Positions 1-6,214 of a stretch of 8,460 bases of DNA are shown here, one piece after another; position 1 is the stretch's first letter; each line of letters starts with the position of its first letter. The stretch covers positions 1 to 8,460 of the forward strand of contig JAJDTN010000328.1 in the NCBI GenBank assembly GCA_022827165.1, written 5' to 3'. The notes beneath the pieces are model-generated. The model had not been told where the DNA came from. It searched no databases and worked only from the letters and a program-made list of their open reading frames with translations. Made by a program: the position numbers and the translations under genes. This stretch comes from Candidatus Latescibacterota bacterium. GTDB lineage: Bacteria; Latescibacterota; UBA2968; UBA8231.

Positions 1-1513
1 GCAGCAGGCGGTCGCCGTCGTGGCCGGCGTTGAGGTAGTCCCGCGTCATGCGGCCGATGCGGCGCACCTGGATCGACTCGATGGCCTCGACGATCCGCTC
101 AAGGGCGGCCTCCTCCTCCCCGGGGGCGCCGTTGCCCGAGGCGGCGTCCGCCTCGGCGAGCCGGCGCTGGGGGATGTTGAGCCAGCGGTCGTCGAAGAAC
201 TGCCAGGCCGCGTGGTAGAGCGCCTTGCGCGCCGCCCCCGCCCCGGCGCGGCGGTTGACGGTGCGCACCGCCGAGGCCAGGGACATCTCCCAGGCCAGGT
301 CCCCCCACCCCGGGCTCATGCCCACGGGGGTGCGCGCCATGCGGTCGGCGGCGAGCATCACCATCGAGGTGGCCAGCTGCTCGACGCCGGCTCCTTCCTC
401 CAGGGCCCGGGTCACGGCGTCGAAGGTGGTGCGCACGTTGCCGCTGACCAGCCCCTCGACGAAGGCCGCCTCGTCGTAGTCGCCGGCGGCGTCGTCCGGA
501 CCGTCGGGGACCGGCGTCTCCGCGAAGATGTCCATCGCCTCGCGCAGGGCGTCGCCGGGCACGCCCCGGCCGCGGCCGAGCATCTTCGCCGCCGTGTTGC
601 AGACCAGCTCCTCGCTGATCCCCCAGCCGAACTCGTCGAGCAGCTCGATGAGACAGCCGAGGTTGCGCAGGTTGTCGCGCACGGCGATGAAGTGGGGGGC
701 CACGGCGCACTCGAAGAGCAGGGGCGGGATGTCGTCGTCGCGGCCGCCCTGGCCGCGGAGGGTGAGGAGGCACTTCTCGATCCCCTCCCACATCTTGTCC
801 TCGGAGAAGTAGCGCACCCAGCCGGCGAGCTTGTCGTACGGGACCGCGTCCCCCTCGGAGACCCCGGGCAGGGCCCGCAGGGGCGGCCGGTCCCCGGCGC
901 GCCCCGAAGCGGCGGTGGCGGCCATCATCAGGGGGATCAGCCGCTCCTCCGGCTCGTAGCGCCGGGCCACGGCGAGACCGTTGACGAACTGGGCCACCTC
1001 GTTGCCCGCCTGGCGCGCGTCGAGCTGCGTCGCCGCGTAGCGGCCCATGTGGCGCACCAGCTTCTCGAGGGTTTCCCGCTCGGAGACGCCGCGGGCCAGG
1101 AGGATGGCGATCGCCTTGGAGAGGGTCCAGCTGTCGCCGTTGTTCAGGCCCTCCTCCAGCAGCAGGAAGTGGGCGTCGTCCCGCCGGGAGCCGCCGCTGC
1201 TCACGTCTACGTGGATCCCGCCGTCCCGCACCTCCACCGGATAGGTGTCGAGGTCGTCGCAGCCGCCGGTGAAGCAGCCGCCGCCGCCCAGGTCGTAGCT
1301 GTACCCGTGCCAGTCGCAGGTCAGCACGCCGTCGCGCACGATGCCGCGGGTGAGGGGGTAGCCCATGTGGGGACACTGGTTGTCGGTGGCGTAGTAGCGC
1401 CCCTGGTGCTCGAAGAGGGCCACGCTCCGCCCCTCGACGCGGACCGCTTTCGGCTGCCCCTCGACGACCTCGTCGACTGACGCGACCCTTACGAACTCTC
1501 CATTCGTGCTCAT
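1..1513 (-). CDS. Rieske [2Fe-2S] protein with unrecognised helical C-terminal region, copy 2 (3' end outside window)
   Basis: The frame is open from the ATG at 1513-1511 to the window edge (504 codons, no stop). The product starts MSTNGEFVRVASVDEVVEGQ. Residues 1-105 form a Rieske domain with the full cluster motif C47-P-H49 / C66-D-W-H69 (C-X-H-X16-C-X2-H), followed by a second cysteine pair C80/C85. The remaining ~400 residues are mostly alpha-helical in character and I do not recognise them as a named catalytic domain. There is no signal peptide, Tat motif or membrane segment, so a cytosolic redox protein is inferred. It aligns along its whole visible length with the upstream 593-aa protein, including A-A-D-R-M-A-R-T-P-V and H-A-A-W-x2-F-x-D-R-W-L-N-I-P, so about 90-100 residues are probably missing beyond the edge. 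Its ATG overlaps the upstream TGA as ATGA, and a GAGGAG Shine-Dalgarno (1525-1530) lies 11 nt upstream. Substrate and partner are unknown. Confidence 0.87.
   Translation of the reverse strand, partial: MSTNGEFVRVASVDEVVEGQPKAVRVEGRSVALFEHQGRYYATDNQCPHMGYPLTRGIVRDGVLTCDWHGYSYDLGGGGCFTGGCDDLDTYPVEVRDGGIHVDVSSGGSRRDDAHFLLLEEGLNNGDSWTLSKAIAILLARGVSERETLEKLVRHMGRYAATQLDARQAGNEVAQFVNGLAVARRYEPEERLIPLMMAATAASGRAGDRPPLRALPGVSEGDAVPYDKLAGWVRYFSEDKMWEGIEKCLLTLRGQGGRDDDIPPLLFECAVAPHFIAVRDNLRNLGCLIELLDEFGWGISEELVCNTAAKMLGRGRGVPGDALREAMDIFAETPVPDGPDDAAGDYDEAAFVEGLVSGNVRTTFDAVTRALEEGAGVEQLATSMVMLAADRMARTPVGMSPGWGDLAWEMSLASAVRTVNRRAGAGAARKALYHAAWQFFDDRWLNIPQRRLAEADAASGNGAPGEEEAALERIVEAIESIQVRRIGRMTRDYLNAGHDGDRLL
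327..354. repeat. 28-bp exact direct repeat within the Rieske paralogs (gene 2 copy)
   Basis: Identical to 2108-2135. On the minus strand it codes for the A-A-D-R-M-A-R-T-P motif, the most conserved stretch of the unrecognised C-terminal region. Confidence 0.75.
1343..1394. repeat. 52-bp near-identical block shared by the two Rieske genes (copy in gene 2)
   Basis: This block matches 3118-3169 with a single mismatch (a at 1373 against g at 3148). It covers the coding region for the first cluster ligands (C-P-H) and the conserved M-G-Y-P-L-T-R-G stretch. It is far more conserved in DNA than the surrounding genes, consistent with tandem duplication followed by strong constraint or gene conversion. 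Confidence 0.8.
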
Positions 1514-3291
1514 GGCTGGGCCGGCTCCTCGTCGGCGAATACGTCGATGGTGGTGAGGCCCTCGGCGAAGCGCAGGGCCGTGGTCGTCGCCGCGCCGCTG
1601 GCCTTGCTGGTGCGCACGTCGGTGGCGTACCTCGCCAGCCCCGCCACCAGTTGCGCCGCCGCCGGGTGGCCGGCGCCGAGGGCCGCGTCCCCGCCCCGGG
1701 TGCCGGCGAACTCGTCGACCACCGTGGACAGCGTCGGCAGCAGCCGGGCGCCGGTGTCGTTCCACAGGATCAGCACCCCCAGCCGGTGCAGCAGCCGGTC
1801 GGCGTCGAGTCCGGCGGCCAGGTAGGCGGCGGCGCTGTCGCCGGCGGCGTGCACGTCCAGGGTCTGAACCGCCCGGGCCACCTCCTCGACCCCTTCCCCG
1901 GCCGAGGAGGCCGACGGCGGCGCCTCCGGTGGCTCCGACAGGGGCCGGGCGGGGATGTTGAGCCAGCGGTCGGCGAAGAGGTGCCAGGCCGCGTGGAACA
2001 ACCCCATGGCGGCCACGCGAGGCCCGCCGATGCGCAGCGCCGTGCGCAGCGACCGCGCCAGGTCCAGCTCGAGGGTGAGGCAGCTCCAGCCGGCGTCGAC
2101 GTTCACCGGGGTGCGCGCCATGCGGTCGGCGGCGATCAGCAGGAAGGTGGTGATCAGCCGCTGCAGGGAGACCCCGGACTGCAGCACCCCGGCCAGGGAG
2201 CTGAAGGACCGCTCCAGATCGCCGCTGAGCAGGTCCGCCGCCAGGGCGTCCTCGTCGAACTCGAGCCCCTGCCCGGAAGATTCCGCCGCCTGATCGATGA
2301 CGCCGGCGAGATCCCGCATCTTGCGGATGGCGTCGCGGCGGAACAGCTCCGGCTCGCCGCGCCCCCGGCCCACGGTGCGGGACCCGAGGTTGAGGACCAG
2401 CTCCGACGACGCCTCCCAGCCGAAGCGGTCCACCGCGTCGGCCAGGCAGGCGAGGGTGACCAGGTTCTCGCCGAAGCCGAGGAACCCCGGCTGCACGGCG
2501 CACTCGAAGAGCAGCGGCAGGATGCGCTCCGTGTCGCCGCGGGAACGGGTGGTGAAGAGGCAGCGCTCGATGCGGTTGGCCTGGCCGTTGCGCGAGAACA
2601 CGCGCACCCAGTCCTCGATGCGCTCCTGGGTGACCGGCTCGGGCAGGGGCACCACCCGCAGCCGCGAAGCCGCCCCGCCCGAGGCGGCGGTGGCCGCCGT
2701 GGCCAGGCAGGCGAGCTGATCGGCGCCGTCGTAGCGGTCGGCCACCGCCAGGCCGCCCACCAGGCGCCCCAGGTCGGTGCCCGCCTCGTCGCCGCCGGAG
2801 CTGGCCACGCGGCGGCCGAAGTGGCGCAGCACCACGGCCACGACTTCCTCCCGCGGCACCCCGCCCCGGGACAGCAGGGCCAGGGCCTTGGAGATCGTCC
2901 AGCGGTCCTGATGAAGGAGCCCCTCGCGCAGCAGCTCCAGGTGCACCTCCTTGCGCCGGTAGCCCTCCTCCTCCACCTGGATCCACACCTGGTCTCCGCC
3001 GCGGATCTCCACCGGGAAGACGGCGAGATCGTCGCACATGTTGTTGAAGCAGCCGCCGCCCTCGAGGTCGAAGCGCCGGCCGTGCCAGTCGCATGTGACG
3101 ACGCCGTTGCGCACGACGCCGCGGGTGAGGGGGTAGCCCATGTGGGGGCACTGGTTGTCGGTGGCGTAGATGCGCCCGGCCTCGTTGAAGAGGGCGACGC
3201 TGCGCCCCTCCTCGCCGAGACGAACCGCCTTGGCCTGGCCGGGCTCGATCTCCCCGACCGCGGCGACCTGCATCCAGCCGTTCTCGTTCAC
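1510..3291 (-). CDS. Rieske [2Fe-2S] protein with unrecognised helical C-terminal region, copy 1
   Basis: Complete 593-aa protein. The N-terminal Rieske domain (about residues 5-106) carries all four [2Fe-2S] ligands, C48/H50 and C67/H70, spaced C-X-H-X16-C-X2-H, plus an extra C81/C86 pair shared with its paralog. The rest (about 110-593) is helical and unrecognised. It lacks the D-x2-H-x4-H iron motif of Rieske non-haem oxygenase alpha subunits, so it should not be called a ring hydroxylase. Positions shared with the paralog include H157, E263, C264, D389-R390, H433 and D441-R442. A Pro/Ser/Ala-rich linker at ~451-465 separates a last helical segment. The start is GTG, chosen because AAGGA lies 6 nt upstream and because the paralog begins at the same place; an in-frame ATG six codons later would trim only the tip. 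It follows polA by 27 nt and overlaps the next gene by 4 nt, so it is probably co-transcribed. Function is unknown; an electron-transfer or oxygenase-like role is inferred from the Rieske domain only. Confidence 0.9.
   Translation of the reverse strand: MNENGWMQVAAVGEIEPGQAKAVRLGEEGRSVALFNEAGRIYATDNQCPHMGYPLTRGVVRNGVVTCDWHGRRFDLEGGGCFNNMCDDLAVFPVEIRGGDQVWIQVEEEGYRRKEVHLELLREGLLHQDRWTISKALALLSRGGVPREEVVAVVLRHFGRRVASSGGDEAGTDLGRLVGGLAVADRYDGADQLACLATAATAASGGAASRLRVVPLPEPVTQERIEDWVRVFSRNGQANRIERCLFTTRSRGDTERILPLLFECAVQPGFLGFGENLVTLACLADAVDRFGWEASSELVLNLGSRTVGRGRGEPELFRRDAIRKMRDLAGVIDQAAESSGQGLEFDEDALAADLLSGDLERSFSSLAGVLQSGVSLQRLITTFLLIAADRMARTPVNVDAGWSCLTLELDLARSLRTALRIGGPRVAAMGLFHAAWHLFADRWLNIPARPLSEPPEAPPSASSAGEGVEEVARAVQTLDVHAAGDSAAAYLAAGLDADRLLHRLGVLILWNDTGARLLPTLSTVVDEFAGTRGGDAALGAGHPAAAQLVAGLARYATDVRTSKASGAATTTALRFAEGLTTIDVFADEEPAQP
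2108..2135. repeat. 28-bp exact direct repeat within the Rieske paralogs (gene 1 copy)
   Basis: Identical to 327-354 and in the same place in the aligned proteins (residues ~387-395 of copy 1). Short islands of DNA identity such as this sit in a background of clearly diverged sequence. Confidence 0.75.
3118..3169. repeat. 52-bp near-identical block shared by the two Rieske genes (copy in gene 1)
   Basis: Partner of 1343-1394, with one mismatch in 52 bp and the same orientation. The two copies are 1775 bp apart, about one gene length, as expected for a head-to-tail duplication. Confidence 0.8.
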
Positions 3292-3297
3292 TCTTCT

Positions 3298-3302
3298 TCC
3301 TT
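3298..3302 (-). promoter_or_regulatory. Shine-Dalgarno site fixing the GTG start of Rieske copy 1
   Basis: On the minus strand, AAGGA sits 6 nt before the GTG at 3291-3289, within a purine-rich run (GAGGAAAGGAAGAAGA). This is the best ribosome-binding site in the 27-nt gap after polA and decides for the GTG rather than the ATG six codons downstream. Confidence 0.6.
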
Positions 3303-3318
3303 TCCTCTCAGTCTCCGC

Positions 3319-6132
3319 TCAGTGGGCGTCGAGCCAGGTCTCGCCGGTGCCCATCTCGACAACGATGGGCACCTCCATGGGGATCGCTTCCTTCATCTCC
3401 CGCTCCACCACCTCCCGCACCTCCTCCTCCTCCTCGCGGTGGAGGTCGAAGAGCAGCTCGTCGTGGACCTGCAGCAGCATGCGCGTCTTCCACCCGCGCT
3501 CCACCTGCTGCCGGTGGATGGCGACCATGGCGCGCTTGATCATGTCCGCCGCCGTGCCCTGGATCGGCGAGTTGATGGCGTTGCGCTCGGCGGCGGCGCG
3601 CACCGCCCGGTTGCGGGAGTGGATGTCCTTCAGGTAGCGGCGGCGGCCGAGCATCGTCTCCACGTACCCGTGCTCCTTGCAGAACTCGATCGTCTCGTCC
3701 ATGTAGCGGCGCACGCCGGGGTACTCCTCGAAGTACTGCTCGATGAACTGCTGCCCCAACTTGCGCGGCAGGCCCAGCCGCTCCGACAGGCCGAAGGCGG
3801 AGATGCCGTAGATGATGCCGAAGTTCACCGTCTTCGCCTGGCGCCGCATCTCGTCGTCGACCATCTCCTCCGGCACCCCCCAGATGCGCGACGCCGTCAC
3901 CGCGTGGATGTCCTCGCGCTCGCGGAAGGCGCGGTTCATGCGCTCGTCGCCGCAGATCTCGGCGATGATGCGCAGCTCGATCTGCGAGTAGTCGGCGGCC
4001 AGCAGGGTGTACTCGGGGCCGCCGGGGACGAAGGCCTTGCGGATCTCGCGCCCCTGCTCGGTGCGGATCGGGATGTTCTGCAGGTTCGGGCCGCTCGACT
4101 GCATGCGGCCGGTGGCGGCCACGGCCTGCTCGTAGTGGGTGTGGACCCGGCCGGTGCCGGGGAAGATCGCCCCCGGGAGCATGTCGAGGTAGGTCGACTT
4201 CAGCTTGGTGCACAGCCGGTGATCGAGGATCCGGGCGGCGATCTCGTGCTCGTGGGAGAGCCGCGTGAGGACCATCTCGTCGGTCTTGTACTGCTTCGAC
4301 TTGGAGGTGCGGCGGGCGTTGGGGTCGAGCTGGAGCTTCTCGAAGAGGATGTTGCCGAGCTGCTGGGGCGAGTTGAGGTTGAAGGGCTCCCCCGCCAGCT
4401 CCTCGATCCGTTGCGCCGCCGACTCGATGCGCGCCGCCAGCTCGTCGGAGATCGTCTTGAGGATGGCCGGGTCGACGCGGATGCCGGCGTGCTCCATGGC
4501 GGCCAGCACCGGGATCAGGGGCGCCTCGACCTCCTCGTACAGCCGCATCTGCCCCGACTCCTCGAGCATCGGCTCGAGCTTGAGGCTCAGCTGCAGGGCC
4601 ACGTCGGCGTCCTCCACTGCGTACTCCGTCAGCTCCTCAAGCGGCACCTCGCGCATGCTGCGCTGGTCCTCGCCGCGCTCGCCGATGAGGTCGGCGATGG
4701 GCACCGGCTTGTACCCGAGCAGGGCCTGGGAGAGGTAGTCGAGGGAACGGCGCAGGTCGGGCACGGCGAGGAAGGCGGCCACCATGGTGTCGAAGAGGCG
4801 GCCCCGCACCTCGATGCCCTTCCAGCGAAGGGCGACGAGGTCGAACTTGAGGTTGTGGCCGATCTTGGCCACCGCCGGATCCTCCAGCAGCGGGCGCAGC
4901 TCCTCGAGGACGGCGCGGCCCTCCTCCTCGTCCTCCGGGAAGGGGACGTAGGCCCCCGCGTGCGGCACGTGGCTGACGGCCATCCCCAGCAACTCGCAGG
5001 TGCGCGGGTTGAGGCTCGTCGTCTCCAGGTCGAGGGCGAAGGCGCCGGCCTGCTTCAGCTCGGCGATCAGGGCGGCGCGGCCGGCGGCGTCCTCCACGGT
5101 CCGGTAGTCGTGCTCCACGTCGGCGATGGAGCGCACCTCGTGGGGATCCTCGACGCCGGCGTGGAGACGCTGCACTCCGGCCTCGAAGTCGTCGCCGAAG
5201 AGGCGCTTGCCGAGGGCGTTGAACTCCAGCTCCGAGAACAGGCCGGTGAGGAGCTTGTCGTCGGCGGGTCCCCGCTTGAGGGTTTCGATCTCGAGCTCCA
5301 CGGGGACGTCGGTCTCGATCGTCACCAGCCGCTTGGAGAGCCGCGCCTGGTCGGCGTGCTCCTGAAGGACCTGGCGGCGCTTCCCCTTGATCTCCTCGAC
5401 GCGATCGAGGAGCTGCTCCACGGTACCGAAGTCGGCGAGCAGCTTCTGGGCCGTCTTCTCGCCGATGCCGGGCACGCCGGGCACGTTGTCGATGGCGTCG
5501 CCCATGAGCCCGAAGAGATCGGGGATCTGGTCGATGCGCTCGATCTTCCACTTGGCCAGCACCGCGTCCTGGCCGAGCAGCTCCGGCGGCCGGCCGGAGC
5601 GGCCCGGACGGTAGAGCAGGGTCCGCTCCGACACGAGCTGGGCGAAGTCCTTGTCGGGGGTGACCATGTAGGTCGTCATGCCCGCCGCCTCGGCGCGGCC
5701 CACCAGGGTGCCGATGACGTCGTCGGCCTCCCAGCCGTCGACGCGCACCACGGGGATGTTGAACCCCTCGAGGATGCGGAAGACGTAGGGCATGGCCATG
5801 CCCAGGTCCTCGGGCATGCTCTCGCGCTGGGCCTTGTACTCGGCGAACTCCTCGTGCCGGTGGGTCGGCTCGCCGGTGTCGAAGACGGCGGCCAGGTGGG
5901 TCGGCTCGAAGCGCTCCAGCAGCTCCAGCAGGGTGTTGGTGAAGACGAAGGGCGCCGAGGTGTTCATCCCCCGGGAGTTGGTCACCGGGTTGTTGATGAG
6001 GGCGAAGTGGGCGCGGTAGGCGAGGGCCAGGCCGTCGAGGAGGCAGAGGACGCGGCGGTCGTCGAGGTCGAGCTCTCCGCTGCGGCCGAGGGCGCGGCCG
6101 GCGGCGTCGGAGGGGGCGGAGGCGGTCGTCAT
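3319..6132 (-). CDS. polA: DNA polymerase I with 5'-3' and 3'-5' exonuclease domains
   Basis: 937 aa, the usual length of a three-domain Pol I; it fills gaps and removes RNA primers in repair and lagging-strand synthesis. The 5'-3' exonuclease domain (~28-325) has D33, D85, E135-A-D137-D138, D160/D162, G-D212-x2-D215 and the helix-hairpin-helix G-V-P-G-I-G-E-K. The proofreading domain (~350-530) keeps all three DEDDy motifs: D368-L-E370, N427-x3-D431 and Y504-x3-D508, so it should be active, unlike Taq Pol I. The polymerase domain (~535-937) has motif A D714-Y-S-Q-I-E-L, the O-helix R763-x3-K767-x3-F771-x3-Y775 and motif C H890-D891-E892. F771 corresponds to E. coli F762. The first ~27 residues before the exonuclease core are an unconserved extension; the ATG has only a weak GGTGG upstream. 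It is first in a leftward operon with the two Rieske genes. Confidence 0.98.
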   Translation of the reverse strand: MTTASAPSDAAGRALGRSGELDLDDRRVLCLLDGLALAYRAHFALINNPVTNSRGMNTSAPFVFTNTLLELLERFEPTHLAAVFDTGEPTHRHEEFAEYKAQRESMPEDLGMAMPYVFRILEGFNIPVVRVDGWEADDVIGTLVGRAEAAGMTTYMVTPDKDFAQLVSERTLLYRPGRSGRPPELLGQDAVLAKWKIERIDQIPDLFGLMGDAIDNVPGVPGIGEKTAQKLLADFGTVEQLLDRVEEIKGKRRQVLQEHADQARLSKRLVTIETDVPVELEIETLKRGPADDKLLTGLFSELEFNALGKRLFGDDFEAGVQRLHAGVEDPHEVRSIADVEHDYRTVEDAAGRAALIAELKQAGAFALDLETTSLNPRTCELLGMAVSHVPHAGAYVPFPEDEEEGRAVLEELRPLLEDPAVAKIGHNLKFDLVALRWKGIEVRGRLFDTMVAAFLAVPDLRRSLDYLSQALLGYKPVPIADLIGERGEDQRSMREVPLEELTEYAVEDADVALQLSLKLEPMLEESGQMRLYEEVEAPLIPVLAAMEHAGIRVDPAILKTISDELAARIESAAQRIEELAGEPFNLNSPQQLGNILFEKLQLDPNARRTSKSKQYKTDEMVLTRLSHEHEIAARILDHRLCTKLKSTYLDMLPGAIFPGTGRVHTHYEQAVAATGRMQSSGPNLQNIPIRTEQGREIRKAFVPGGPEYTLLAADYSQIELRIIAEICGDERMNRAFREREDIHAVTASRIWGVPEEMVDDEMRRQAKTVNFGIIYGISAFGLSERLGLPRKLGQQFIEQYFEEYPGVRRYMDETIEFCKEHGYVETMLGRRRYLKDIHSRNRAVRAAAERNAINSPIQGTAADMIKRAMVAIHRQQVERGWKTRMLLQVHDELLFDLHREEEEEVREVVEREMKEAIPMEVPIVVEMGTGETWLDAH
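3346..3373 (-). repeat. 10-bp inverted repeat inside the 3' end of polA
   Basis: GGTGCCCATC (3346-3355) and GATGGGCACC (3364-3373) are perfect complements around an 8-nt loop, about 25 bp before the polA stop. It encodes the conserved end of Pol I around V-P-I-V-V-E-M-G-T-G. There is no T-run after it on the minus strand, so it is not a standard terminator. As an mRNA stem it could protect or separate polA from the Rieske messages, but coding constraint may be the whole explanation. Confidence 0.45.
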
Positions 6133-6167
6133 GGAGGGCCACCAACCTAACCGGCCCCGCGAACCTC

Positions 6168-6203
6168 ATCAAGCCTTGCCTCCGGGCGCGCAGGCGGCTT
6201 GAT
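6168..6203. repeat. Inverted repeat A: 8-bp arms, possible operator or leader hairpin
   Basis: ATCAAGCC (6168-6175) and GGCTTGAT (6196-6203) are perfect complements separated by 20 nt. The dyad lies midway between the two divergent genes, a suitable place for a regulator site. As RNA it would compete with inverted repeat B because both use bases 6196-6198. Confidence 0.5.
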
Positions 6204-6214
6204 TGCGCCGCCTG
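6191..6214. repeat. Inverted repeat B: 8-bp arms ending at the aldolase ATG
   Basis: CAGGCGGC (6191-6198) and GCCGCCTG (6207-6214) are perfect complements around the loop TTGATTGC. The right arm ends at the base before the ATG at 6215, so a stem in the mRNA would sit directly on the initiation region. The only G-rich Shine-Dalgarno-like sequence (AGGCGG) is inside the left arm. Confidence 0.5.

Larger units (their letters stand above)
6133..6214. promoter_or_regulatory. Divergent spacer between polA and the aldolase gene
   Basis: These 82 bp must hold the start signals for both directions. For polA, the minus strand offers TTGATG, a 17-nt spacer and TAGGTT, a weak match to sigma-70 boxes that would leave almost no leader; this is only a candidate. 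For the aldolase no clear -35/-10 pair is visible. Two overlapping inverted repeats occupy 6168-6214 and are listed separately. Confidence 0.4.

Noticed and set aside
20..1480. A 486-codon plus-strand frame opposite Rieske copy 2
   Set aside because: Same low-complexity antisense composition; the opposite strand encodes a clear Rieske protein over the same bases.
1510..3291. Annotation as a Rieske ring-hydroxylating oxygenase alpha subunit
   Set aside because: The D-x2-H-x4-H mononuclear iron motif and the usual catalytic-domain pattern are missing, and the C-terminal region is of a different kind.
1651..6150. A 1499-codon stop-free frame on the plus strand, antisense to polA and Rieske copy 1
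   Set aside because: Its translation is a low-complexity mix of His, Gly, Ala, Val, Leu and Arg with no family motif. It is the expected antisense shadow of GC-rich genes whose third positions are almost all G or C, and the minus-strand proteins carry all diagnostic motifs.
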